Notes under the pieces: generated by a model | Told to the model about the DNA's origin: nothing | Database searches by the model: none | Seen by the model: the letters and a program-made list of their open reading frames with translations, nothing else | Assembly (NCBI GenBank): GCA_942492715.1 | Contig: CALOFW010000012.1 | Coordinates: forward strand, 310,001-374,000 | Source: Sva-07 sp942492715 | GTDB taxonomy: Bacteria; Actinomycetota; Acidimicrobiia; Acidimicrobiales; Ilumatobacteraceae | Length of the DNA stretch: 64,000 bases | Reading direction: 5' to 3' | Made by a program: the position numbers and the translations under genes | In this document: positions 18,555-26,708 of the stretch, in pieces | Position numbering within the stretch: position 1 is the stretch's first letter | Layout: every line of letters begins with the position of its first letter

Positions 18555-19282
18555 CAGGCAGGCTCGGCGACCGCCTGCGCGGCCATCTTGCGCAGCACCT
18601 GCGCGAACGTCTCGGGTTCCTGGGCGCCGGGCACCGCCCACCGGCCGTTGATCACGTACGTCGGTACCGCCGTGATCCCGTTCTCGTGTGCGAACCGCAG
18701 TTCCTCGGCGACCTCGGCCAGGCCCCGGTCGGACTCGAGGAACGCGATCACGTCATCGCGTTCGAATCCGACCTCGGCGGCACAGCCGGCGAGCACGTCG
18801 GGGTCGCCGATGTCGAGGCCGTCGGTGAAGTACGCCTTGAGCAGGCGTTCCTTCACGACGTCCTGGGCGACCGGCGAGTCGGGCTGGGCGGCGAGCCAGA
18901 TCACCCGGTGGGCGAGCAGCGTGTTGGCTCGCAACGCCTTGTCCATGTGGAACTCGAGGCCCACCTCGGCCGCGGTCGCCGACACGTTGGCGATGATCGC
19001 CTCGGCGCGTTCGATCCCGCCGAACTTCTTCGCGTAGGCGTCGATCACCGGGCCGGACACGCCCGGCGAGGCGGTCGGGTCGAGTTGGTACGGGTGGTAC
19101 GACACGTCGATCTCGACGTCGAGTCCGTCGGCGGTGAGCTGCTCGTTGGCCAGGGTGAGGCCCGACGCGAACCGCCGCTTGCCGATGTAGCACCACGGGC
19201 ACACGACGTCGGACCAGACCTCCACGGTCACGGTCGGGCGGGCGGCGGGAGTGGAGGAAACGTTCGTCGGGTCGACCGTCAT
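18554..19282 (-). CDS. FrnE/DsbA-like thioredoxin-fold oxidoreductase
   Basis: 242-residue DsbA-family protein of the FrnE group. Active site CPWCYIGK near the N terminus after strand VEVWSDVVCP, an inserted helical domain, then the cis-Pro loop TAVPTYVING. No signal peptide, so cytoplasmic, as usual for FrnE proteins. The start at 19282 (MTVDPT) is chosen over the ATG at 19291 because a TACCGT hexamer lies 7 nt before it. Its link to menaquinone synthesis is only positional. Confidence 0.86.
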   Translation of the reverse strand: MTVDPTNVSSTPAARPTVTVEVWSDVVCPWCYIGKRRFASGLTLANEQLTADGLDVEIDVSYHPYQLDPTASPGVSGPVIDAYAKKFGGIERAEAIIANVSATAAEVGLEFHMDKALRANTLLAHRVIWLAAQPDSPVAQDVVKERLLKAYFTDGLDIGDPDVLAGCAAEVGFERDDVIAFLESDRGLAEVAEELRFAHENGITAVPTYVINGRWAVPGAQEPETFAQVLRKMAAQAVAEPA

Positions 19283-19289
19283 GTTCGAC

Positions 19290-19295
19290 ACGGTA
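19290..19295 (-). promoter_or_regulatory. Putative leaderless -10 (TACCGT) for the FrnE gene
   Basis: On the minus strand TACCGT lies 7 nt before the ATG at 19282. It is separated by only 6 bp from the oppositely directed menD element at 19302-19307. Confidence 0.5.
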
Positions 19296-19301
19296 CGCGC
19301 C

Positions 19302-19307
19302 TATCGT
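19302..19307 (+). promoter_or_regulatory. Putative leaderless -10 (TATCGT) for menD
   Basis: TATCGT is 9 nt upstream of the ATG at 19317 and supports that start over upstream ATGs that would overlap the FrnE gene. Confidence 0.45.
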
Positions 19308-19316
19308 CTCGTGTCG

Positions 19317-20969
19317 ATGGTCGGCGCCGCGGTTCCTCCTCCCGAAGACGTCCAGGCGACGTTCTGTGCCACCCTCGTCGACGAGTGGATCCGCCTGGGC
19401 GTCACCCGGGCCGTCGTCGCACCAGGATCCCGCTCCACGCCGATGGCGTTGGCGCTGACCGAGCGCGACGAGATCGGGGTGCACGTGGTGCACGACGAGC
19501 GTTCGGCCGCTTTCGTGGCGCTCGGCATCGGCCTCGACGGCGATCCGGCACTGCTGCTCTGTACCAGCGGGACGGCGGCGGCCAACTTCGCTCCCGCCGT
19601 GGTGGAGGCCGGTCTGTCGGAGGTGCCGATGATCGTGCTGACCGCCGATCGTCCCGAGGAGCTGCGCGGTGTCGGCGCCCCCCAGACGATCGATCAGGTC
19701 GACCTGTACGGACGCCACGCGGTGTGGTCCCGTGACCCCGGCGTGCCGGAGCTGGCGGAGGCGAGCCTCTGGCGGGAGCTGGCGGTCGATGCGTGGGCGC
19801 ATGCCCAGGGTGGGCCGGTCCAGCTGAACCTTGCCTTCCGGGAGCCCCTGGTGGGGAGCGCCGGGCCGCTTCCGGAGGTCGTGGAGCGTCCCGTGCCCGC
19901 ACCGGCGGGTCGTCGCTTCGACGCCGTTCCGAGCGGGCTCGACTGCGGGCGCGGCGTGATCCTCGTCGGTGGCCGCAGCGGCGTCGATCCCGCCGAGATC
20001 CTGGCGCTGCAGCACGCCACCGGCTGGCCGCTGATCGCCGATCCCATCTCGACTGTCCGTCCGCTCGGTGGGGCGATCACCTCGGCCGACTCGATCCTGC
20101 GTCACGAGGCGTTCGCGTCGTCGCATCTCCCGGACGCGATCGTCCGTATCGGCCGCCCGGCCGCCTCGAAGGTGCTTGCGCAGTGGACCGCCCGTGCGAC
20201 GGCCAACGGCGCAGTGCTCGTCCAGGTCGGTGGGCCCGGCGTGATCGACCCCGACCACGACGTCAGCGCCGTCTGCTCGCTGGACGCGGTGCGTTCGGTG
20301 ATCGGCTCCGGGCGGTCCGATGGCTGGCTCGATGCATGGACCGAGGCGGACCGGCGCGCCGACGGGGCGATCGTGCGGATGCTCGACGAGTTCGACGAAC
20401 TCACCGAACCAGGGGTGGCGCGGACGCTCGCCGACCATCTGCCCGCCGATGCGGAGCTGACGGTCTCGTCGTCCATGCCGGTACGTGACCTCGAGTGGTT
20501 CGGTGGCCCGAGTGCGAGCGCGCACGCCAACCGGGGTGCCAACGGCATCGATGGTGTCGTGTCGACGGCGCTGGGTCGAGCGCTCGCCGGTTCGACGTCG
20601 TTCGTGCTCGTCGGCGATCTCGCATTCGTACACGACAGCAGTGCGCTGATCGCGCTGCACGGCCGCGACGCCGATCTCCGCATCGTCGTGGTCGACAACG
20701 ACGGCGGCGGCATCTTCTCGTTCCTGCCGCAGGCGACCGCCCTCGATCACGACCGCTTCGAGCTGCTCTTCGGCACGCCCCTCGGGGTCGACGTCGTCGC
20801 GCTCGCAACGGCGCACGGCCTGGAGGCGCGCACCGTGCAGGCGGTCGACGAACTCATCGGCCAGCTCTCCCAGCCAGGCCCGTGGGTGTGCGTCGTGCCG
20901 ACCGATCGTCGCCACAACGTCGAGGTGCACGCGCGGTTGCACGCGGCGGCGTCGTCCGCGATCGACTGA
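19317..20969 (+). CDS. menD: MenD: SEPHCHC synthase
   Basis: Thiamine-diphosphate enzyme joining 2-oxoglutarate to isochorismate. 550 residues from the ATG at 19317. Motifs: VAPGSRSTPMALAL near the N terminus, VHDERSAAFVALG with the catalytic Glu, TSGTAAANFAPAV, TADRPEELRG, a middle domain with PISTVRPLGG, and the C-terminal ThDP site VVDNDGGGIFSFLPQ. The gene ends at 20969 directly against menF: the two stop codons abut as TGATCA. Confidence 0.94.
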   Translation: MVGAAVPPPEDVQATFCATLVDEWIRLGVTRAVVAPGSRSTPMALALTERDEIGVHVVHDERSAAFVALGIGLDGDPALLLCTSGTAAANFAPAVVEAGLSEVPMIVLTADRPEELRGVGAPQTIDQVDLYGRHAVWSRDPGVPELAEASLWRELAVDAWAHAQGGPVQLNLAFREPLVGSAGPLPEVVERPVPAPAGRRFDAVPSGLDCGRGVILVGGRSGVDPAEILALQHATGWPLIADPISTVRPLGGAITSADSILRHEAFASSHLPDAIVRIGRPAASKVLAQWTARATANGAVLVQVGGPGVIDPDHDVSAVCSLDAVRSVIGSGRSDGWLDAWTEADRRADGAIVRMLDEFDELTEPGVARTLADHLPADAELTVSSSMPVRDLEWFGGPSASAHANRGANGIDGVVSTALGRALAGSTSFVLVGDLAFVHDSSALIALHGRDADLRIVVVDNDGGGIFSFLPQATALDHDRFELLFGTPLGVDVVALATAHGLEARTVQAVDELIGQLSQPGPWVCVVPTDRRHNVEVHARLHAAASSAID

Positions 20970-22193
20970 TCAGGGGCGCACGATCGCGCCGAGCATCGCC
21001 TGGAACTTCGCCTGCGTTTCGGCGAGTTCGGCCAGGGGGTCGCTGTCGGCGACGATCCCGCCACCGGCCACCAGGCGAGCGCTGTGCCGATCATCGGAGA
21101 GCTCCGCGCACCGGATCGCCACTGCCCAGGTTCCGTTGCCGGCAGCATCGACCCAACCGACGGCGCCGCCGTATCGCCCACGTTCGAAACCCTCGACCTC
21201 CTGGATCAGGTCGATCGCCGCGTCGCGTGGGTGGCCGCCGAGCGCAGGTGTCGGTGAGAGCGCCCGCACCAACTCCACCACGGTGGGGCCTGGCTGCGAC
21301 AGCATGCCCTCCATCCGCGTGCCGAGGTGCTGGACGTTGGCGACGGTGACGATCGAGGGCTCCGGTTCCCAGTCGAGGTAGCTCGCCCATGGCAGCAGCG
21401 TGTCGTGGACGACGTCGATCACGACGCGATGCTCGATCTGGTTCTTCGTGCTGGCGATCAGCGCGGCGGCGATGCGGGCGTCGTTGTCGACGTCGCCCGT
21501 GCGCGGCGCCGTCCCCGCGAGTGGATGCGAGCGGACGATCGGCCCCTCGACTTCCACGAGGAGCTCCGGCGACGCCCCGATGAAGCCGTCGATCGAGAAC
21601 CGATAGCTCGATCCGAAGCTCGCCCGCAGACGTTTCAACACGGCGCCGACGTCGATCGGTCTGCTCGACCGGACGACGATCGGTCGTGCGATCACCGCCT
21701 TGGTGAGCACGCCAGCGCGCACGGCGTCACGGGCGTCGGTGACGGCCTGCAGGTACCGCTCGACGTCGACCCCCGGATCGATGGTCCAGCTCGCAGCGCT
21801 CGGCGTTTCGCCCGGCCGCAGCCGGAGCGCGGCTCGGATGTCGTCGTCGGCCTGGTCGGGCTGAGCGTCGCCGCTGACCGTGGTGACCGCGGTGGTGCCG
21901 TCGGCGAGCTTGCGGACCACGATGCGCGGGATCACCAGTTCCGACGGAGCAGCGGGGACGAACGGAAGCGAGCCGAGCGCCACCGGCCCGGTGTTCGGCG
22001 CACTCGCCTCATCGTCGTGCTCGATCGAGGCGAGGACGTCGACGGCCTCGTCGACCGGCACGCGCGCGGCCACACCCCGACCTGCGAGCCCGACCGCGTT
22101 GCGCACGAACAGATACCCGTCGCTGCCGGCGACGTCGTTCAGGTCGATGCCGCCGTCGAGGTACGCGGCGAGCGGACGGGTGACCGCGCGCAT
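20970..22193 (-). CDS. menF: Isochorismate synthase (MenF)
   Basis: Chorismate-binding enzyme converting chorismate to isochorismate, the first step of menaquinone synthesis. 407 residues. Conserved C-terminal motifs: FIGASPELLV, SHPLAGTAPR, STKNQIEHR, LSPTPALGGHP and FERGRYGGAVGW with the metal and catalytic residues. TrpE and PabB are alternatives; men context and ALGGHP favour MenF. The ATG at 22193 shares a TGATG with the menG stop; a GTG one codon upstream (22196) is an alternative. Confidence 0.91.
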   Translation of the reverse strand: MRAVTRPLAAYLDGGIDLNDVAGSDGYLFVRNAVGLAGRGVAARVPVDEAVDVLASIEHDDEASAPNTGPVALGSLPFVPAAPSELVIPRIVVRKLADGTTAVTTVSGDAQPDQADDDIRAALRLRPGETPSAASWTIDPGVDVERYLQAVTDARDAVRAGVLTKAVIARPIVVRSSRPIDVGAVLKRLRASFGSSYRFSIDGFIGASPELLVEVEGPIVRSHPLAGTAPRTGDVDNDARIAAALIASTKNQIEHRVVIDVVHDTLLPWASYLDWEPEPSIVTVANVQHLGTRMEGMLSQPGPTVVELVRALSPTPALGGHPRDAAIDLIQEVEGFERGRYGGAVGWVDAAGNGTWAVAIRCAELSDDRHSARLVAGGGIVADSDPLAELAETQAKFQAMLGAIVRP

Positions 22194-22912
22194 CACGACC
22201 GTGTCGCGACCATCAACTGGGTGAGGCCGCCCGACAGCTGCGCGTGCGTGGCGTCATCGAACCCGGCGTCGCCGAGGGACGCGAGCATCTCGTCGGGCGT
22301 GGGGAGATAGGCCACGCTCTTGGGGAGGTAGCGGTACGCGGCGCCGTCGGACAGGAGCGCGCCGATGCGCGGGACGACCTTGCCGAAGTAGATGTCGTTG
22401 CCCCACCGGACCACCGAGTTGCTCGGCACGCTCACATCGAGCAGCGCGATACGACCTCCCGGTCGGACGACACGTCCCAGCTCGGTGAAGAACGTCGGGA
22501 GATCGAGCAGGTTACGAAGTGCGAACCCGCACGTGACGCCATCGACGGACGAGTCGGGCACCGGGAGGCGCAGGATGTCGGTCTGTACACGCGGGACGCC
22601 GGACCGGTCGGCCGAGAGCATGCCGAAACTGAGATCCATCGAGATCGGTCGGATGCCGCCCGCGGCGAGGTCGATGCAGAGGTCACCGGTTCCGCTCGCG
22701 AGGTCGAGCACGACGCTGCCCGCCGGTAGCGCGAGGTCGCGGACCGCGCGCTTGCGCCAGCGCACGTCGAGGCGGAACGAGATGATGCGGTTCAGTCGGT
22801 CGTACTTCGGCGCGATCGCGTCGAACATCCCCTGTACCGCGGCGACCTTCTCCTCGCCTTGTGGGAGCTCCTCGGTGTCCCACGAGGGGCGCGGCGTCGC
22901 TGGTTCGTTCAC
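22193..22912 (-). CDS. menG: Demethylmenaquinone methyltransferase (MenG/UbiE)
   Basis: SAM-dependent methyltransferase for the last step of menaquinone synthesis. 239 residues: MFDAIAPKYDRLN, the SAM loop LDLASGTGD, FALRNLLD, and GRIALLDVSVP. The C-terminal LSGGLTQLMVATR matches the UbiE signature GGIVAIH only loosely. The GTG start at 22912 lies 10 bp after the acyl-CoA synthetase stop. Upstream in-frame sequence belongs to the other gene and is not part of this one. Confidence 0.91.
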   Translation of the reverse strand: MNEPATPRPSWDTEELPQGEEKVAAVQGMFDAIAPKYDRLNRIISFRLDVRWRKRAVRDLALPAGSVVLDLASGTGDLCIDLAAGGIRPISMDLSFGMLSADRSGVPRVQTDILRLPVPDSSVDGVTCGFALRNLLDLPTFFTELGRVVRPGGRIALLDVSVPSNSVVRWGNDIYFGKVVPRIGALLSDGAAYRYLPKSVAYLPTPDEMLASLGDAGFDDATHAQLSGGLTQLMVATRS

Positions 22913-22922
22913 CCGGTCGAGG

Positions 22923-24590
22923 CTACGGCTGATCGGCCACCGACGCGGCGACCTGCTTGGCCCACCGGTAGTCGGCCTTGCCGCTCGGCGAGCGGACGAT
23001 CTCGTCGACGTAGCGGATCTCCTTGGGCAGCTTGTAGCGCGCGATGTGCTCGGCGGCGGCTGCCCGCAGCGCGGCATCGTCGACCTCGTGTCCCTCGCGG
23101 ATGCGCACGATGGCCACCACCTCGTTGCCCCACCGTTCGCTCGGCCGGCCGGCGACCACACAGTCGTACACGTAGGGGTGCGACTTGATCGCCGCCTCGA
23201 CCTCCTCGGCGAAGATCTTCTCGCCACCGGAGTTGATCGTCACCGAGTCGCGGCCGTGCAGTTCGACGATGCCGCCCTCGAGCAGGCGCGCTCGATCACC
23301 GGGGATGGCATACCTGACCCCGTCGACGATCGGGTACGTGCGTGAGGTCTTGTCGGCGTCGCCGAGGTAGCCGAGCGCGAGGCGACCCGTCTTCGCGAGC
23401 CACCCGACCTCGGGGTCACCCTCCTCGAGGACGCGGTCGAGGTCGGCCGACAGCACCACGTTGCCGGGCGCGATCTCGAACGTCCCGGTGGTGGCACCAC
23501 CGCCGACCGACACCTTGCTGACCTGCCCGCCGGCCTCGGACGAGCCGAGCCCGTCGACGATCATCAGGGTCGGCAGGTGCGCGAGGAACTCGTCCTTGAG
23601 GTTGGCCGACAACGGCGCCCCACCCGACAGGAGCACGTTGAGCGACGACAGGTCGTAGGACCGCCCGCCGCTCGGCTCGTCGAGTTCGTCGAGCAGGGGA
23701 CGGGCGAACGCGTCGCCGACGATCAGCAGGAAGTTGATCTGCTCGCGCTCCACGAGCGACCAGATGTCGGTCGGATCGAGCCTGTCGGTCACCGACTGCA
23801 CGAACACGGTGCCGCCTCCGAGCCACGTGAGGAAGCTCATCCAGTGGCCTGCGCCGTGCATGAACGGCGGCGCGAGGAGCGCCTTGGTGCCTGCGTTCGC
23901 CGCTGCGACGAACTCCTCGATCGAGGTCGCGGTCTTCGAGCCGCCGAAGCACTCGACCATCGCGTCACCGTTGCGCCACATCACGCCCTTGGGCATGCCG
24001 GTGGTGCCACCGGTGTAGAGGAGGTAGAGGTCGTCGGGACTCCACTCGACGTCGGGACGCTCCGGTGACGCGGCGGCGAGCGCGTCCTCGTACCAGACGG
24101 CGCCGGGCAGCAGCGGCTCGCCGGACTCGTCGGGGACCTGGAGGATCACCTGGAGGTTCGGCAGTTGCGGGAGCACTTCCGCCAGCGTGGGCGTGAACAC
24201 CGAGTGCACGACGACGGCACGGGCGTTGGAATCGGTCAGCAGGTACAGGAGCTCTTCGGCGACGTACCGGTAGTTGACGTTCAACGACGCGACGCGAGCC
24301 TTGAGGGCGCCGAGCATCGCCTCGAGGTACTCGTTGCCGTTGTGCAGGTAGATCGCGAGGTGGTCCTGGCCGCTCTCGTGGCCGGCGAGGTCACCGCGTT
24401 CGACGTGACATCCGAGACCCTGGCCGATCAGGTGGTTGGCGAGCCGGCGGGTGCGTTCGGTGATGTCGGCCCACGAGTACCGCCGGTCGCGGAAGACGAG
24501 GCAGTCGGCGTCGGGACGGGTGGCGGCGATCGCTTCGAGGACCTCGGCCAAGCTGAACTCGGCGGACGCGACCGCCGCAGGCTCGCTCAC
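22923..24590 (-). CDS. Acyl-CoA synthetase (FadD-like AMP-binding protein)
   Basis: Adenylate-forming acyl-CoA ligase, 555 residues. LLYTGGTTGMPKGVMWRNG (P-loop; Gly-Gly instead of the common Ser-Gly), DGLGSSEAGG, INSGGEKIFAEEVE, and the C-terminal SGKADYRW with the catalytic Lys. Chain length is not predictable. Its GTG start overlaps the MaoC stop (GTGA), and menG follows 10 bp downstream. It therefore probably shares an mRNA with menG and menF although its chemistry belongs to fatty-acid or steroid catabolism. Confidence 0.87.
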   Translation of the reverse strand: MSEPAAVASAEFSLAEVLEAIAATRPDADCLVFRDRRYSWADITERTRRLANHLIGQGLGCHVERGDLAGHESGQDHLAIYLHNGNEYLEAMLGALKARVASLNVNYRYVAEELLYLLTDSNARAVVVHSVFTPTLAEVLPQLPNLQVILQVPDESGEPLLPGAVWYEDALAAASPERPDVEWSPDDLYLLYTGGTTGMPKGVMWRNGDAMVECFGGSKTATSIEEFVAAANAGTKALLAPPFMHGAGHWMSFLTWLGGGTVFVQSVTDRLDPTDIWSLVEREQINFLLIVGDAFARPLLDELDEPSGGRSYDLSSLNVLLSGGAPLSANLKDEFLAHLPTLMIVDGLGSSEAGGQVSKVSVGGGATTGTFEIAPGNVVLSADLDRVLEEGDPEVGWLAKTGRLALGYLGDADKTSRTYPIVDGVRYAIPGDRARLLEGGIVELHGRDSVTINSGGEKIFAEEVEAAIKSHPYVYDCVVAGRPSERWGNEVVAIVRIREGHEVDDAALRAAAAEHIARYKLPKEIRYVDEIVRSPSGKADYRWAKQVAASVADQP

Positions 24591-25042
24591 GCGTAGTACC
24601 GGAAGATCACCTCGGCGACGCATGACGGCTTGCTCGCGCCCTCGACCTCGAAGACGAACTCCATGGTGACCTGGGCGCCACCGGCGACGTCCTCGACCGA
24701 CATCAGCGTGGCGCCGAGCCGCAGCTTCGAGCCGACCGGAACGGGTGACGGGAACCGGATCTTGCCGGCACCGTAGTTGACGCCCATCGAGATGCCGTCG
24801 ACGACGAACACCTGCGGCGACAGCATCGGGCCGAGCGACAGGGTGAGGTACCCGTGGGCGATCGGTCCACCGAACGGACCCGCCTTCGCACGTTCCGGGT
24901 CGACGTGGATCCACTGGTGGTCGCCGGTGGCGTCGGCGAAGGTGTTCACCTGCTCCTGGGTGATCTCGACGTACGGGGAGTAGCCGAGGTGCTCTCCGAC
25001 GAGGGTCTTCAGTTCATCGATTCCGTTGATCGTGCGGGTCAT
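24587..25042 (-). CDS. MaoC-like (R)-hydratase/dehydratase
   Basis: Hot-dog fold protein, 151 residues, related to R-specific enoyl-CoA hydratases. Seen: FADATGDHQWIHVDPERA with the catalytic Asp/His pair (D..H), GPIAHGYLTLSL, and GKIRFPSPVPVGSKLRLGA. The start ATG at 25042 stands 25 bp from the divergent era start. First gene of the run maoC - acyl-CoA synthetase - menG - menF. Confidence 0.88.
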   Translation of the reverse strand: MTRTINGIDELKTLVGEHLGYSPYVEITQEQVNTFADATGDHQWIHVDPERAKAGPFGGPIAHGYLTLSLGPMLSPQVFVVDGISMGVNYGAGKIRFPSPVPVGSKLRLGATLMSVEDVAGGAQVTMEFVFEVEGASKPSCVAEVIFRYYA

Positions 25043-25067
25043 GGCCCGAGCTTGGCAAACTGAGCCG

Positions 25068-25940
25068 ATGCCCGACGAAACCAACCGCCCGGATTCCGAG
25101 CACCGATCGGGCTTCGTCACGTTCGTGGGCCGGCCCAACGTCGGCAAGTCGTCGCTGGTGAATGCGATCTGTGGTCGCAAGATCAGCATCGTGTCCGACA
25201 AACCCCAGACCACGCGGCACCGGATCATGGGGGTCCTGACCCGGCCGGGCACGCAGCTCGTCTTCGTCGACACCCCCGGTCTCCACAAGCCGGTGACCGC
25301 ACTCGGCGAACGCGTCAACGCAACCGCCCTCGACAGCGTCGGCGACGTCGACGTCACCTGTCTCGTCCTCGACGCAACGGCGCCGTTCGGCAAGGGCGAC
25401 CGTTGGGTCGCCGACCGGATCGACATCGCCAACTCGGTCGTGATCGTCAACAAGACCGACATCGCCAGTCGCGAACAGGTGTTGCGGATGCTCACCGCAT
25501 CGAGCGACCTCGGCGCGCAGGCCTACTTCCCGGTGTCGGCGGTCAGCGGTGACGGTATCGCGGCGCTCGTCGCCGACCTGACCGATCGGGTGCCGCTCGG
25601 CCCGAAGTACTTCCCCGACGACGAGGTGTCCGACCTCCCGGAGGAGCGCTGGGTCGCAGAGCTGGTTCGCGAGCAGCTGCTCGCGGTGACCCGTGACGAG
25701 TTGCCGTACTCGATCGCCACGCAGGTCGTGGAGTGGGAATGGCCGCGGATCCGCGTCGACATCCTCGTCGAACGCGACAGCCAGAAGGGCATGGTGATCG
25801 GCAAGGGCGGTCAGATCCTCAAGCAGGTCGGCGAGCGGACGCGGGCGCAACTCCCCGAGGGGGTGTACCTCGAACTGCGTGTCAAGGTCGACAAGGACTG
25901 GCAACGACGTCCAGAGCGTGTGGAGCGGCTGGGCTACTGA
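25068..25940 (+). CDS. era: GTPase Era
   Basis: Essential GTPase for 30S assembly and 16S rRNA maturation. 290 residues: G1 GRPNVGKSS, G2 TTRHR, G3 DTPGLH, G4 NKTD, then a C-terminal KH domain with IVERDSQKGMVIGKGGQ-type sequence (here DILVERDSQKGMVIGKGG) near 222. The start ATG at 25068 (MPDETNRP) is chosen because the earlier ATG (25026) overlaps the divergent MaoC coding region. Usually clustered with phoH-ybeY, which here lie 13 kb upstream. Confidence 0.95.
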   Translation: MPDETNRPDSEHRSGFVTFVGRPNVGKSSLVNAICGRKISIVSDKPQTTRHRIMGVLTRPGTQLVFVDTPGLHKPVTALGERVNATALDSVGDVDVTCLVLDATAPFGKGDRWVADRIDIANSVVIVNKTDIASREQVLRMLTASSDLGAQAYFPVSAVSGDGIAALVADLTDRVPLGPKYFPDDEVSDLPEERWVAELVREQLLAVTRDELPYSIATQVVEWEWPRIRVDILVERDSQKGMVIGKGGQILKQVGERTRAQLPEGVYLELRVKVDKDWQRRPERVERLGY

Positions 25941-25952
25941 TCGCCCGGTCGG

Positions 25953-26708
25953 TCACGGCGCCGGCGTGGTCGGCGGCGCGGTCGGCGGCGTGGTCGGCGG
26001 CGTGGTCGGCTCCGTCGTCGAGGGATCCTCGACCGCTCGAGATCGCGGCGCCGCGAGGAGGATGGCGTAGTCGTCGAACGACACCGGCTCGCCTGCGTCC
26101 GACGACAGGCCGTTGCCCTTCTTCACCGGGATCGGGTCGCCTTCGAGGGTGAAGGTGACCTGGCCGACCAGGCGCAGGCTGGAGGTCATCGTGAGGACGA
26201 TCTGCCCGATCGCCTCGGTCTGTTCCGTGCTCGGGATCCGGTCGAAGATGTCGCCGTCGAGATCGACGGTCAGCACGCCCCCGGATTCGAGGGAGCTGAC
26301 GATCAAGCCGTCCTCGATCAACGTGTCGAGCGCAACGTCCGGCGGCGGCCCTTCTTCGAGCTTGTCCGCGACCTGGTCGGACGAGAAACCGGCAGGGAGC
26401 TCGATCGTCACGGGTTGGAGCCGGCCGCGCGACAGGAAGTAGATGAAGGCGGGCTCGAGCCGGATCGTCGTGGTCGTCTCGAGCAGCGTCGTCTGGGGCA
26501 GCTCCGGCACGGTGGTCGTCGTGGTCGTCGTCGACGTCGTCGTCGACGTGGCGTCGAGGCCGAACTGGATCTCGTCGGGGGGAATCTCGCTGAAGGTGTC
26601 CGCTCCTGTCGGCACGCCGCAGGCGGCGAGCAACGCGAGCGCGCCGACGACCACCGGCACGCTCACGGCGACCCGGAACCGGCGGAGATCGGGGTCGTGG
26701 CGGCTCAC
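25953..26708 (-). CDS. GerMN-domain lipoprotein
   Basis: Exported lipoprotein of 251 residues. Signal peptide with lipobox LLAAC (Cys30), a Thr-rich stretch near 54-80, then a GerMN-type domain (ITIEL/FSSDQVADKLEEGPPP ... LTVDLDGDIFDRI ... QIVLTMTSSL... VTFTLEGDPIPV), and a Pro/Thr-rich tail. The GTG start overlaps the kinase stop (GTGA). Kinase-plus-GerMN-lipoprotein resembles the mtrB-lpqB pair of mycobacteria, where the lipoprotein affects kinase signalling; here that is inference. The gene converges on era. Confidence 0.84.
   Translation of the reverse strand: MSRHDPDLRRFRVAVSVPVVVGALALLAACGVPTGADTFSEIPPDEIQFGLDATSTTTSTTTTTTTVPELPQTTLLETTTTIRLEPAFIYFLSRGRLQPVTIELPAGFSSDQVADKLEEGPPPDVALDTLIEDGLIVSSLESGGVLTVDLDGDIFDRIPSTEQTEAIGQIVLTMTSSLRLVGQVTFTLEGDPIPVKKGNGLSSDAGEPVSFDDYAILLAAPRSRAVEDPSTTEPTTPPTTPPTAPPTTPAP

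Noticed and set aside
25981..26030. Tandem GGCGGCGTGGTCGGC-like repeat as a mobile or regulatory repeat
   Set aside because: It lies inside the lipoprotein gene and encodes its Pro/Thr-rich tail (PTTPPTTPPT), so it is a coding low-complexity region.
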